DNA from: Bdellovibrionales bacterium
GTDB lineage: Bacteria > Bdellovibrionota > Bdellovibrionia > Bdellovibrionales > Bdellovibrionaceae
DNA length: 64,000 nucleotides
Reading direction: 5' to 3'
Assembly: GCA_016713585.1 (NCBI GenBank)
Contig: JADJOV010000026.1
Span: forward strand, 1 to 64,000
The translations under genes and the position numbers were made by a program. Below the pieces are notes generated by a model. It did no database searches. It saw nothing but the letters and a program-made list of their open reading frames with translations, and had not been told where the DNA came from. Shown piece after piece: positions 1 through 9,969 of the stretch (position 1 is its first letter; each line of letters starts with the position of its first letter).

Positions 1-156
1 AAACTTTTTCCATTCGTCTAAGCTCTTTGGAAAACAATAGACGTTTTTGAAACTCGAAAGATCCGCATAGTACCGTTTCCCATCAGAGGAATCTATAGAA
101 ATTTTCATGTATTCTTGAGAATTCAAATTCAAAACTACTGGAGTGGTTGAATCCAC
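1..156 (-). CDS. DUF2442-like protein, cut by the window edge
   Basis: The GTG at 154-156 opens a frame of 52 codons that runs off the left edge. The readable part (MKISIDSSDGKRYYADLSSF, then KNVYCFPKSLDEW) has the look of the small DUF2442 fold, which often follows DUF4160. Its GTG lies inside the end of the DUF4160 reading frame, so the two would be translationally coupled. Such pairs are sometimes discussed as toxin-antitoxin-like, but no activity is established here. The family call rests on a partial protein and on context. Confidence 0.5.
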   Translation of the reverse strand, partial: MDSTTPVVLNLNSQEYMKISIDSSDGKRYYADLSSFKNVYCFPKSLDEWKKF

Positions 157-401
157 GGTAACTCCTTTCCTGCTATAGCCGCCGCCCATGCCTTCTCAAT
201 TTCTCCCTTGTTTTCGCTTGTCCATTCAATAATAAGTCTATTTGCTCTCGCCCCAAGATTCCCGTCGAGAAGCTCGCCGCTGAGACTGTACACAGCTTCC
301 CGTCACTGGTAACGAACGTGAAAATGAGGAGTTTTGTGTTTTTGGACATCCATCCAATACATATAAATGAATAGACCAAAAAATTCCGATATTTTAGGCC
401 C
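135..401 (-). pseudogene. DUF4160 protein with in-frame stop and no ATG
   Basis: One frame reads PKISEFFGLFIYMYWMDVQK, then HKTPHFHVRYQ, a TGA at 303-305, then REAVYSLSGELLDGNLGARA and ends WAAAIAGKELPWIQPLQ. This is the DUF4160 pattern: an N-terminal strand, a PHFHV motif, and the G-LxxRAxxLIxEW helix. Two lesions are visible: the TGA in the middle, and GGG where the initiating ATG would be expected. The 3' end overlaps the DUF2442 start. Either a dead gene or sequence error; the strong conservation of the rest suggests recent loss. Confidence 0.6.
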
Positions 402-418
402 GTCGCACCTCGACGGGC
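398..418 (-). terminator. 8-bp GC-rich hairpin after the motor operon
   Basis: GCCCGTCG and CGACGGGC pair perfectly around a 5-nt loop, about 95 nt past the repaired stop of the AgmX-like gene. No strong U tract follows on the minus strand, so this may be a Rho-assisted or 3'-end-stabilising hairpin rather than a classic intrinsic terminator. It separates the motor operon from the DUF4160 remnant. Confidence 0.4.
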
Positions 419-510
419 TCCACGATAACAGGATTTCACAAGGATGGAAAGTACTAATACCACCGGGAATGGGATTTCAAAGCCCACAAATTCGAGCTAT
501 GGCCCCTCCC

Positions 511-2260
511 CTAAAGCGTTGAGCTTGAAAAACTCAGGGTCTTCTTCGCGGTCACAGAGCCTCCTTTCGGACGTGGAAAAGGAATATCCTTCAACACATT
601 CCGAAATGCAGGTCTGGAGAGACGCGTTTTTGATCTGGGTCTTAACAATTCGAATATCAGTGGCACTTCCAGAAGTTTGAATGGTCCATTGGAGAACCAC
701 ATTCCCAGAGGCGCCTGAATCGGTGAGAAGAACCTTTTCATAACAGTATTGAAACTTGGAGAGAAATTTTGCCAGAGCTTTCTCGATCTCAGTTTCAGAG
801 AGAAGGCCCGGTCCCGAGACCGACAGACTGCCTCCACCACTCAAGGATCCCCCAACGGACCCACCTGGATTGTAAAGCTCGCCTTGAGTGACTTTGCCCT
901 GAACTTCATTCAGACCCTTGCCGCGTTCAATTCCAGTTTCATAACCGATGGCTCTCGAAGATTTGGTTTCAATCGAGCCACCTGCGGTCTTCCCGGCCCC
1001 CGGCTTCCCAAGGACATTTGAAATTTCTTTACCGACGATGGCGTCCTTCGTCCCATATCGCTTGCTCGCATTTGGCGAGTAAACACCAGCCGCTTTCACT
1101 GCGTTCACTGGCGCATTCGATAAAAACCCAAGGGACTTCAAGGCTTGAGCTCCCTCATCAACTTTTGGCGGAGCTCCTTTTGGTGGTGGCTCTTTCGAGG
1201 AAGGCGACGCGGAGGAGACCCCTTGCTTGGGCGGTGGTTTCTTTGGCGCTGGAGCTGAGGACTGTTTTGGTTTTGGCGGCTCCTTTTTTGGCTTCACAGG
1301 TTCCACCTTTTTAGGAGGCGGCGGAGGCGGCTCCTCTTTTTTTGGTGGAGGCGGAGGTGGGGGGGGAGGAGGCGGCGGAGGCTTGGGAGGCTCAATTTTT
1401 TCTTTTGGTGGTTCTAATTTTTTTGGAATTACCTTTGCGACTTTGACTTCGGCGACAACTTTTGGTGGCGGCGGTGTTGGACGCAGCTTTTCGACAGCAT
1501 AACCAACAAAAAATGTAATCAACAATACTACGCTGACGAAAATTAGCGTATTTTCGAAACGCATCTTTTCAGCAGCGTCTTCTTCTGTCTGATCGACTTC
1601 GATTGGTGGAATGCCATTCGGAGTCGGAGCCACTGTAAATTTCCACCACACGGGTCCCCGTTGGAAGATCGTATTAAAAAATTTGTCCTCTTCAAAACTG
1701 ACCGGGACACCGACTCTGAGATCGAGCTCCTCAGTATCCCCAATCGCTCTAAAATTTGGCTTGTGAACGGTCACGATGAAATTCTTATCTTTTTTTGTGT
1801 AAGTAAAGATCGGCTCACTATTGACGGAAATAACCCGGTGGTTACCCACAGGCCGATATCTCATAAGATAATTATTGAATCCATTGAACAAAAAAATCTG
1901 CAGCGGCACCCATGGCGCAAGCACATCGATTTCCGACCGATACTGATAAGGTGGTTTTGTGACCGGAAGTCTCGCAATTTCAAGCTCGACCGCACGCCCG
2001 CCAGACTTACTATTGTGGGGCGCTGGCAATTGAATAGTTTGATGTTCGCTGGGCGCCAGACTTTCAAGAACAATTGCCGCTTCTTCGCGCTTGGTGTCGT
2101 CCAGAATCGAGAGGTCCACAGCCCGAAGAACGCCGGCCTCAGTCTCTTCAATATGCCAACCATCCTCCGCGTCGACCGCCATTGGATGATCGGGAATCCA
2201 CAAAACCCTGCGAACTGCATCACCAACTTTTGCCTTAAATAAATACTGCTCAGTTCTCAA
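511..2260 (-). CDS. TonB-like protein with AgmX/PglI C-terminal domain (one frameshift)
   Basis: A GltG/GltJ-type coupler of about 583 residues. Residues 1-230 are a soluble N-terminal region, a single membrane segment follows at about 236-258 (FENTLIFVSVVLLITFFVGY), then a very Pro/Lys-rich spacer (about 262-370) that would cross the periplasm, a Gly/Ser-rich linker, and the AgmX/PglI domain from about residue 500 (ETEIEKALAKFLSKFQYCYE). The open frame continues to 497 with a non-family tail, but a +1 shift near 583-592 restores the expected ending (PFPRPKGGSVTAKKTLSF) and a stop at 511. Last gene of the exbB-exbD-exbD operon, 22 nt after the second exbD. In Myxococcus such proteins link the AglRQS motor to the outer-membrane parts; here that role is inferred. 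Confidence 0.8.
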
Positions 2261-2281
2261 CCCAGGACTCCCTTAAGACGC

Positions 2282-2779
2282 TTATTCGGCGTTAACTACA
2301 ATCAGCTGCAAATCGACAAAGCCCGACCCAGCCGCCGTTGCCACGAGCTTCTGAATGGTTGCGTAAGGAACATTTTCATCAGCTAAGACAGCTAAAAATG
2401 AATCATTCTTTCCACGGTCCAAAGAATTTTTCTTATACTCATTCAAGGCCACTGTCACAGACTCGAGAGCTGCAGGCGGATTTCCATCAGGACCTTTGGG
2501 AATTTCAAAATTATCAAGACGATAAACTGGCTTTTGATCGACTAAGATCGTGTCCTTTCCAATTTCAATTTTGAGGGATTCCTTAGGCGCTTCATTCCCA
2601 CTGACCTTGACCTCAGGGAGGGTGATTTTAGTTGTCGCTGAAATGTTTGTCATTGACGTAGCGTAGTTCTTTAGAAGAAATACCAGAAGAATCATAAAAA
2701 TGTCGGCCATAGAGGTGATCTGTAAGGGCAGATCGCCTGACACCTGTTTCCGCCGTTTTTTTTTCTTACTCGTACTCAA
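2282..2779 (-). CDS. ExbD/TolR-like motor protein 2
   Basis: 165 residues. A basic cytoplasmic N-terminus (KKKKRRK), one membrane segment (about residues 22-42, SMADIFMILLVFLLKNYATS) carrying the Asp expected to conduct protons in ExbD/TolR proteins, then a periplasmic domain ending with the typical VLADENVPYATIQKLVATA stretch. It starts directly after the stop of the preceding exbD (2780), so the two are coupled. Two different ExbD paralogs beside one ExbB matches the Myxococcus AglR-AglQ-AglS arrangement rather than a simple Tol or Ton system. Confidence 0.88.
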   Translation of the reverse strand: MSTSKKKKRRKQVSGDLPLQITSMADIFMILLVFLLKNYATSMTNISATTKITLPEVKVSGNEAPKESLKIEIGKDTILVDQKPVYRLDNFEIPKGPDGNPPAALESVTVALNEYKKNSLDRGKNDSFLAVLADENVPYATIQKLVATAAGSGFVDLQLIVVNAE

Positions 2780-3262
2780 CTATCCTCCACTAACCATGAC
2801 ACGATTAATTGTTTTTTTAATATCCTGCACGAGACCCACAATGTCCTTATACTTAAGAAGCCCCGAGGCCGAGAGACTGGCTTCTTCGATTTCTGGCCAA
2901 CGAGCTTTGATCTGTTCGAGGGATTTTTCGAGCTGCTCTTTATCCCAATTTTTTCCGTCGAGCGACTTGATCGGAACTGCGTAGTCTTTTTTCTCTTTGC
3001 CACCAGAGACCTTAATAGTCACAACATAGTCGGTTGCCATATCAATCGCCATCACCATCGGCGGATCCTTCTTTGGCTGATCTTCAATGGGGGGCGGTGG
3101 GGCAGCATCCCCAAAGGTAAAAACACCGACATCAACGAACGCCAAGGAAATAAAAGAAGCGGTCATTAAAAGATAGGCAATCAAAACCACGAAACAATCG
3201 ATAATCGGAGCTAAATTGAGATCAACATCCTGTCCACCATCGCCGCCAACTGAGACTGACAT
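2780..3262 (-). CDS. ExbD/TolR-like motor protein 1
   Basis: 160 residues. The N-terminal segment DVDLNLAPIIDCFVVLIAYL carries the LxPxxD motif of ExbD/TolR, with the proton-path Asp in the membrane. The periplasmic part ends in KYKDIVGLVQDIKKTI, the usual ExbD tail. Starts 2 nt after the ExbB-like stop, and its own stop abuts the next exbD start. Expected to form the proton-driven rotor with the ExbB-like protein. Paralog identity (AglQ versus AglS) cannot be assigned by eye. Confidence 0.88.
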   Translation of the reverse strand: MSVSVGGDGGQDVDLNLAPIIDCFVVLIAYLLMTASFISLAFVDVGVFTFGDAAPPPPIEDQPKKDPPMVMAIDMATDYVVTIKVSGGKEKKDYAVPIKSLDGKNWDKEQLEKSLEQIKARWPEIEEASLSASGLLKYKDIVGLVQDIKKTINRVMVSGG

Positions 3263-3264
3263 AA

Positions 3265-3942
3265 CTACCTGTGCCTAATGCCCTTGTGAGGATGATTATC
3301 AATATCTAACTTTGGATCAACTTTGAAGAACCTTTGCTTTAATAAATCCTTAATTCGAACGGCCGAAGAATCGACCTGAGCCGTTAAACGATTTGCGCGG
3401 TTTGTGAGCAAACTAAAGGCAATCATCGCCGGTATCGCAACACCAAGACCCAGCATCGTGGCATTCATCGCAACCGAGATACCTTTTGCCAAGAGGCTGG
3501 CTCGGTCCTGGGCATTGGCAGAACCAACAGCGTCAAATGACTGAACGAGACCCACGATGGTTCCCAAGAGACCAAATAGAGTGGCAATGTTTGCAATTGT
3601 TCCCAAAAAAGCGGTTCGTAGATTAATTTTTTCAAGGGCATCACCGACGGCAATTTCAAGACCATGCTCGATCAATTGCTCTGGCTGATTTGCGCGCATC
3701 AAACCTTCCCTCACCACTCTGGCTGCCGGTTTTGACCGGTAGCTTTCACAAAGCGCAATGGCCTCCGTGATTCGATCTTTCAAGACTAACATCTTGACTC
3801 GCTCAATAAATGGCTCGAAACCTGCAATATTGTAGGTCCACACCAACGCAGCCGTCCGTTCAACAACAATGACAAGGGCAAACATCCCTGAAAGCAGAAT
3901 TGGAAAAACGTGGCTAAAATTTTCAATAATAAACTTCAACAT
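3265..3942 (-). CDS. MotA/TolQ/ExbB-like proton channel protein
   Basis: 225 residues with the three membrane segments of the family: about residues 10-32 (LLSGMFALVIVVERTAALVW), 112-136 (IANIATLFGLLGTIVGLVQS) and 155-178 (NATMLGLGVAIPAMIAFSLL). The second segment contains the conserved GLLGTIVG signature. It forms the stator ring around the ExbD dimer; two exbD genes follow with 2-nt and 0-nt gaps. Context (AgmX-like coupler, TPR proteins, outer-membrane barrels) makes an AglR-like role more likely than Tol-Pal or iron uptake. Confidence 0.9.
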   Translation of the reverse strand: MLKFIIENFSHVFPILLSGMFALVIVVERTAALVWTYNIAGFEPFIERVKMLVLKDRITEAIALCESYRSKPAARVVREGLMRANQPEQLIEHGLEIAVGDALEKINLRTAFLGTIANIATLFGLLGTIVGLVQSFDAVGSANAQDRASLLAKGISVAMNATMLGLGVAIPAMIAFSLLTNRANRLTAQVDSSAVRIKDLLKQRFFKVDPKLDIDNHPHKGIRHR

Positions 3943-4057
3943 GACTACAAACTCCTCGTAGATTAAATTCTGTAGACCTCTCGGTAGCTATGTCCAGACT
4001 GATTTAATAATCAGGACTTCGGACGAGAAAACCTCGACTATTCATCAACACTCAAAC

Positions 4058-4462
4058 TTAGTAGGTTGTGGTATTGACTTCTGGGCGAAAGTCTTTTCTC
4101 GGCTTAACAAAATGAATGTCGTCACCCTTCCCTTTGAGGAGCATCATCATTTGCAGAGATCTCGCCTGCCCACGGACTTCGAGGGCTTTCGCCTCGCCGC
4201 CCCCTGCACTGAGTCCACGCGGCGCACTTGTTGCGGGAGCAGATGTTTGCGCTGGTGTTTGAGCTGTCGCTTTTGTGGGTGCTGGTGGTGCTGCAACCGC
4301 TGTTGCTGGCTTACGACCAGCAGGTTTCGTCGCTATTGGGTTTGCTTTCGACTGTGGAGACTTTAATCTCGATTTGCTCTGCGCTTCCAATGTGGCTGGA
4401 CCAAGAGCTAGCGCAAGCGCCAAAAACAAACTTATCTTTAAGGAAGTCAAAATCCCCTCCAA
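4058..4462 (-). CDS. Small secreted Ala/Pro/Lys-rich protein
   Basis: 134 residues: a signal peptide (LKISLFLALALALGPATLEA, cleavage near AQS), then a low-complexity Lys/Ala/Pro/Thr stretch (about 30-85) and a better-conserved-looking tail with LQMMMLLKGKGDDIHFVKPR. It lies 115 nt upstream of the ExbB-like gene on the same strand, so it may head the motor operon, and it is divergent from the outer-membrane barrel gene at 4631. No family recognised. The extended Pro/Ala region suits a periplasmic spacer protein. Confidence 0.65.
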   Translation of the reverse strand: MEGILTSLKISLFLALALALGPATLEAQSKSRLKSPQSKANPIATKPAGRKPATAVAAPPAPTKATAQTPAQTSAPATSAPRGLSAGGGEAKALEVRGQARSLQMMMLLKGKGDDIHFVKPRKDFRPEVNTTTY

Positions 4463-4595
4463 TTTTTGAGTTCAAACCTTTGAGTTCAAACCCGTGTTAC
4501 ATTCCTAACTCTAACGGACCCGCCCCCTTGACCTCAAGAGACACAGGCAGAAACTAGTCCTGGGGTGAGTTGCTTCTGAGCTGGCCAAACTTGAG

Positions 4596-4622
4596 TTGAC
4601 CACTCAAATTTCAGGCTATAGC
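4596..4622 (+). promoter_or_regulatory. Possible promoter for the barrel-TPR operon
   Basis: TTGACC at 4596-4601 and TATAGC at 4617-4622, 15 bp apart, lie just before the ATG at 4631 in the 168-bp gap between divergent operons. Spacing is short and would give an almost leaderless transcript; no Shine-Dalgarno sequence is seen before that ATG, which fits. Weak evidence. Confidence 0.25.
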
Positions 4623-4630
4623 GTGATGTC

Positions 4631-5281
4631 ATGCAAAGAGTAATTTCGATTATAAATCAGATGGTGTGTTTTCTTTTCTTTGGTTTCTTAGTGCAGACAG
4701 CTTTCGCCGTTGAAAAGGAGCTGGAAGAAAAATTCGGAGCTCGACCTCTGGATGGTGTTTATGTCCGAGCTGTGGAAAATCAACTTAATCCTCGCACCAA
4801 TCGAGTTGCCTTTGATCTGGGAGTATGGCCCCTTCAACCCTACTACAATGGCTTTAGTTTAAACTTTTCTTATTCACACTTTTTTAACAAAACCTACGCG
4901 TGGGAAATTCTTCGTTTTTGTTATTTGTATACTGTCCAAACCGATCTCACGGCCAAGTTGGCTGACCAATACGGAGTCGATAAACAAAAAATTGAAAGAA
5001 CGGCCTATGTTATCTCCAGCGACGTGCATTGGTTTTTTGCCTACGGGAAGTTTCTTTTTTTCGAGAATAATATTCGCTATTTTCGAAGCTCCCTCATGGC
5101 AGGGCCTGGACTTGTTTCTTCAAACTTCAGTTCAAAATTTGGCGTAGATTTTGGCTGGTCAATTGAGACTTTTTTCAAAGAAGATTTTGCCTGGCGCCTT
5201 GAAATACGAGACACCATAGCCTTTGGTGCAGACCACCCCCACAACATGAGTCTCAATGTTGGAACGGTTTATGGGTTTTAA
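4631..5281 (+). CDS. Outer-membrane beta-barrel protein 1
   Basis: 216 residues with a signal peptide (VCFLFFGFLVQTAFA, cleavage before VEKE). The mature part alternates polar and aromatic residues (NGFSLNFSYSHFFNKTYAWE, FGWSIETFFKEDFAWRLEIR) and ends in aromatic YGF, the C-terminal Phe typical of barrels folded by the BAM complex. It resembles the small barrel family found in Myxococcus and Bdellovibrio gliding and predation loci. First gene of a four-gene plus-strand operon. A second ATG at 4661 gives a more compact signal peptide. Likely the outer-membrane anchor of the envelope machine. Confidence 0.75.
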   Translation: MQRVISIINQMVCFLFFGFLVQTAFAVEKELEEKFGARPLDGVYVRAVENQLNPRTNRVAFDLGVWPLQPYYNGFSLNFSYSHFFNKTYAWEILRFCYLYTVQTDLTAKLADQYGVDKQKIERTAYVISSDVHWFFAYGKFLFFENNIRYFRSSLMAGPGLVSSNFSSKFGVDFGWSIETFFKEDFAWRLEIRDTIAFGADHPHNMSLNVGTVYGF

Positions 5282-6611
5282 TTACAAATTGTCCTTGCGA
5301 AGTGTTTTTGTTTTTTTTGTCTTGTCATTCCAAGGGGCGGCTCTTGGCAGTACCAAATGGACTGGTAACATTCCTCCCAAATTTGAAAAGAGTGAAGATT
5401 GGCAGAATTTGATTCACGCGCTCGAAGAGAAGATGCTTTTTTATGGACTTAAGGCGGCTTCGGAACGAGCGTTGGTGTATTTTAGTGATCTCAAGATCAA
5501 GGAGCTCGCCTATCAGGAGATTGTAGGTCTGATAGATCGGGGTTATCGTTACGATCTGAAGGACCTTTTCACTGCTGGTGATCTCGATGTCAAAGGTCTA
5601 GATGGATTCTATCAGACCTACAATATGTATAAATCAATTATCAATTCGCAAAAAAAAATGACCAGATGGTCGACCTACTATGCTGACCGCGTGGACAAAG
5701 AAACTTTTCCGAAATATTTGTTTTTTACAGGTTTACAAATGTACAATAACGGAAAATTTGAGGAAGCTATTGAAAAACTCACAAAAGCACTCAAAGCCTT
5801 CAATCAACCCAGAGATATTGCCTTTACCAAAAAGGTGTCAAGAACCCTTGCACGAATCTATTATGAAATCGGGAATTACAAAAAATCTTGGGAGATCTAT
5901 GAGACCTATTTACTTCGACTCAATCCAATTGAGCCCCATGATTGGCTCGAAGGCGCCTGGAACCTCTACCAAATGGATCGCTATTCAGAAGCGATTGGCC
6001 TAATTTATAATCTTGAATCTGAGGCAACTGATAATGACCTTTTTTTAGAGAAATATGTCATTCGTTCATTAATTTATAAGCAATTTTGTTTAGCCGACAG
6101 CATGAAAAAAATGATGGATACCTTTGAAGAAAAGTACGGCAAGACAATCAATGCGATAAAGATGGGAGAATCCGTCCTCAAACAACCACTTCTGAATCGC
6201 ATCAGTCTTCCAGAAATATTTACTCACGAGGCTTTTGAAACCACTCTCAAAGAACTTCAAATCGAGCAGAAAAAAGTTTCCTCCCTTCCTTCCAAGTTAC
6301 GACCCCTGGCAAATTTTCTCTACTCATCTGAAATAAAAACTGTTTCTCAAAAGATGCGCTCAACGATTGACGTCACGCTGCAGACTCGTGCCAAATATCT
6401 GGTTACCATGGGTGAAAGTCTTCGTTTTATGATGTTTGACGTCGATCGCGAAAAATTCAATCCTGAAAAGGTTTTTGCTAAGCCTCCTGTCCCCCCGCCA
6501 ATTCCTGATAAAAATGCAACCTCCTTTCAAAGAACTTGGTATCAACTCGGTGACTTCTGGAGAGATGAGCGACATATTTTTTACGGAGAACTCATAAGCC
6601 AATGCCGCTAA
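5271..6611 (+). CDS. Periplasmic TPR protein, GltE/GltC-like position
   Basis: About 446 residues. The ATG at 5271 gives a clean signal peptide (SVFVFFVLSFQGAALG); a TTG at 5256 is also open. The central part has TPR-type helices (FFTGLQMYNNGKFEEAIEKL, RTLARIYYEIGNYKKSWEIY). The start overlaps the preceding barrel gene by 11 nt and the stop overlaps the next TPR gene by 10 nt, so the operon is tightly coupled. Predicted periplasmic scaffold between the inner-membrane motor and outer membrane, by analogy with Glt TPR lipoproteins; it lacks a lipobox. Confidence 0.7.
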   Translation: MGFNYKLSLRSVFVFFVLSFQGAALGSTKWTGNIPPKFEKSEDWQNLIHALEEKMLFYGLKAASERALVYFSDLKIKELAYQEIVGLIDRGYRYDLKDLFTAGDLDVKGLDGFYQTYNMYKSIINSQKKMTRWSTYYADRVDKETFPKYLFFTGLQMYNNGKFEEAIEKLTKALKAFNQPRDIAFTKKVSRTLARIYYEIGNYKKSWEIYETYLLRLNPIEPHDWLEGAWNLYQMDRYSEAIGLIYNLESEATDNDLFLEKYVIRSLIYKQFCLADSMKKMMDTFEEKYGKTINAIKMGESVLKQPLLNRISLPEIFTHEAFETTLKELQIEQKKVSSLPSKLRPLANFLYSSEIKTVSQKMRSTIDVTLQTRAKYLVTMGESLRFMMFDVDREKFNPEKVFAKPPVPPPIPDKNATSFQRTWYQLGDFWRDERHIFYGELISQCR

Positions 6612-9600
6612 AAACTATTAGAAATTCAATTTTATTTTTGCTTATTCATAGTATCTCACTGAACCATGCAATATTGACGCAGGCACAGGCACAGACACAG
6701 GTTCCACGGCCGGGTCCAAGCAAAGCTTCACCACCGCCGCCCCTACCAAAAAAATCTGCTACCACCCAGCAGCCTGCGGCCGATTTTGTCAAACCCTCCT
6801 CGCAGAGTTCCACAGGAACAAAAAATAAGGCGGCTGACTTCGCCGGCGATGCTGACTTTCAGGCCAAAATTAGAGAAATGAGCGTTCGAATAGGAAAAGC
6901 CCTCACCTTGATCAGAGAGCAAATCCTTAAGAACCAAAGTGCTCCATTTTTAAGTGATCTATATCTTCAGCTCGGAGACTTACTGTCCACGAAAGCTATG
7001 ATTTTGTATTTCCAAAAAATGGAAACGGATAAAGGAATGTCACTTCAAATGACTGAAGTTGACAAATCTTCCCCCATCGTTGAGGCACAACTCGAGGCCA
7101 TACGACCTACAAGAAAATTCTTAAGGAATTTCCTAAATTCGACAAAAAGGATCAGATTCTCTATCGTATGTCAGTTTCGCTCAAATCCATTGGGGAAGGC
7201 CCAGCCTTTCTGGTCACCTCCGAGGAGCTGATTAAAGAATTTCCAAAATCTAAGGAGGCCATGAGAGCCCGAATAGCCATGGGGCAACACTATTATGACG
7301 AAGGAAACTCGAAGGATGTTCTCAAAATCCTAGAACCCGCGAAAGACTTTCCATTCCCCTATGAGCGTAATTTGGCCCGCTATCGAATTGGGTTAACTTA
7401 TATTACAATGGAGCGTTTTTCAGAGGCTCTCAAGATTTTTGAAACAGTGGCCACTGACGACGAACTCAAAGAGGCCGATGTTTTAAGCGATGTCTCTTTG
7501 CAGAATCCGACAGCTCCCCTCAACGTGAAACGAGAGGCCCTGATAGACTCCGTCAGAGCTTTTACGGAAGTCTACAAGAAGGATGCTGATCCAGTTTCCT
7601 TTTATAGTCGTGTCGCACCGACAGAAGCTTTATTTCAAGAAACCGTCGAGAAACTTGCCTATCGTTATATTTTCCTAAAAAAGGAAAAAGAGGCTTTGAT
7701 TTTACTTCGGACTCTCTGCGAAAGAATTCAAGATCCTCAAAAGGTCCTAAACATTTACCAAGAGGTTTTGCTGTTAATTCCACCTCAGAACCGGCTTGAA
7801 ATTCCATTTTCTGAAATTAATTATGTTATCGGCAAATTTGTTCAATGGAAGAATTTTCTAGAAATGAAACCCGAAACTTGGATTTCTTCTTTCAAGTTTT
7901 TCGAAACTCAAGTTCGTGAGCTAGGAACTCGAAGTCACGACGTTGCAAAAAGCGAACTAGTCATTGCCAAGAAAAATCTGCTGTTTGAGCGTGCCAAAGA
8001 TTTTTACCTCCTCTATATAGGTCTATTCCCGAACGGACCCTCGAAGGTTAAAATAGCTATCGATCTCGCTGATGTTTATTACCAACAAAAAAAATATTTA
8101 GAAGCTGGAGACTATTATTTGCGAACTTATTTGGGGGAATTTGGCAAAGCCACCTCTGCAGAGACCCTGCTTCAGAATGGAATCCATTGTTTTCTCACAA
8201 AGGCCACCTATGATTACTATGAGCAAATTCGAATCAAGGGATTGCTACTCAAAGCAATCGGCGCCTATATGGCCTTCAAACCCGAAAAGAAGAGAGACCC
8301 ACAAATGAATTTTGTGGTGGCCAAAACCACCTACGAACAGGGACTCTACGATCGTGCCTTAGCAGATCTTTTGCGAATCATGAAAGAGTTTCCCGCGGCG
8401 ACAAAAGAAGTAGAAGCCTCGTCTGAGTTGATTTTGGATTATTTCAACACTCGATCTGATTTTGCAGGACTCTCGACTTGGACTGCAAAAATGCTGGAAA
8501 TCAAGACGCTTTCAGAGCCACTGCGAAAACGAGTATCTTCAATCAACGCCAATGCACTCAGTAAAAAAATCGACGAGTCCATCAAGAAGAAAGAGGATTA
8601 TGATCCTTTCGCTCAGGGTAAACTATACTTACAAACAGCCCTGAATAACTCAGATGAAGCTGTTCGCTCCGTGGCACTTGAGAAGGCCCTTGAAAAAAGT
8701 CGATCTGAAAAGGACATTACAACTTTTCTTCGAGCAGCCAATGCCATGGCCGGCGCCGAGAAGGTTCCAGAGAAACGGGCTAACATTTTGCGATCAATGG
8801 CCGACGAATGCATCGGTATCTCGATGTTTCAAACAGCTAAAGCCATTCTGCAGAAGGTCTTTTCTGATAATAGCCTGCCTCAAAATGCGCGAAAATCCGC
8901 TTTTGAAAAATACGTTCGGGTGATTAGCATGATGAAAGACTTTCGCGAAGCTTCAAATGTGATGTCTTCACCCATGTGGGCCGGTGTGACTGATTCCTCC
9001 CGCCAAATGACCCGGCAGATTTTGTTTGACGCTTACGATGCGCCCATCAATGCGAATCTCAGTGCGCTTTCACGAATTCCACTCAGCCAAATGAGTAACG
9101 AGGAACTGGCGATCCTATCTAAACATATTTACCGACTTCCGAAAGACTGGGCCAGCGAGGTTCTTGCAGAATTATCAAAAAAGTGCTCAAGAGGCGGCAG
9201 TGCCCCTTGTGGGTGGCGACAAATGTTCACTCTGATTCCAACCTTTCAACGCTGGAACATTGAGCTTGCATCGGCCCCTGCGACCATGACGATGATTGAA
9301 CCCCAGGCGGTGAAATTCAATTCTATTCAACAAGAGGCGCAAAAGTTCCAAGCGACTGGCGACCCCAGTTTGGATGCAACAGCAAATCTTATTTCTGCGA
9401 GAGCCTTTACAGCCTTCTCAAATTTCCTGCTGAAGGCCGCCCAAGTAAATAAGAATATCGAAAAGCCTTTGATAGTCAAAGCTCAAGACAGTACCAATAC
9501 CGCCAAAATTCTCAATGCTAAATGCAAGGAAATTCTGGATAGCGCCTCTGTGGCAAGTCCTATCCTCAATTATTGTCAGACCTCCGCTCCTTTGAAAATT

Positions 9601-9969
9601 CCTGATCTGGTTGAGTGGCAAAAGAAAGCCAATTTTAACCTGCCGATTGAGGACCCTAAAGAGCCTAAGATCAAGGAGGGAATCAAGGTCATCTTTATGG
9701 ATCGCAAGAAGCCCGGAAGTTACTTGGATTTAGCTGAAGCATATTACAACGCTCGACACTATCACCATGCCGCCGCTACCGCGTCCTATGGAATGAGTGC
9801 TTTTTCAGAAGCTAAGGATGATTTTTCGACCCTCTATGGTTGTAGCTTAATTGAAATAGGTTTGCTTTCTGAAGCGTTGTTTAACTTAAAAGGGGCCTCT
9901 GATTATAAGGGCCTCAGGGCTGTCTGCCTAAGAAATTTGGGGAAATATGGCGCGTCTGCGACACGATAA
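6602..9969 (+). CDS. Giant periplasmic TPR protein, GltD-like (one frameshift)
   Basis: Two overlapping frames make one protein of about 1120 residues. The first part begins with a signal peptide (SILFLLIHSISLNHAILTQA), a Pro/Ala linker, then TPR-like helices. A missing base near 7104 breaks it: adding one base gives EAIRTYKKILKEFPKFDKKD and joins smoothly to the rest. The second part is almost wholly alpha-helical repeat (LARYRIGLTYITMERFSEAL, IDLADVYYQQKKYLEAGDYY). Length, location and composition match GltD/AgnA of Myxococcus, which spans the periplasm. The 3' end overlaps the second barrel gene by 23 nt. Confidence 0.72.

Noticed and set aside
303..305. TGA in DUF4160 as a selenocysteine codon
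   Set aside because: No SECIS-like element seen and DUF4160 proteins are not known selenoproteins; also the ATG is missing.
1227..1502. Gly-rich plus-strand frame
   Set aside because: Reverse complement of the Pro-rich spacer; pure composition effect.
1661..2242. 193-codon plus-strand frame opposite the AgmX-like gene
   Set aside because: Antisense shadow of a well-supported coding region; no ribosome site, no family.
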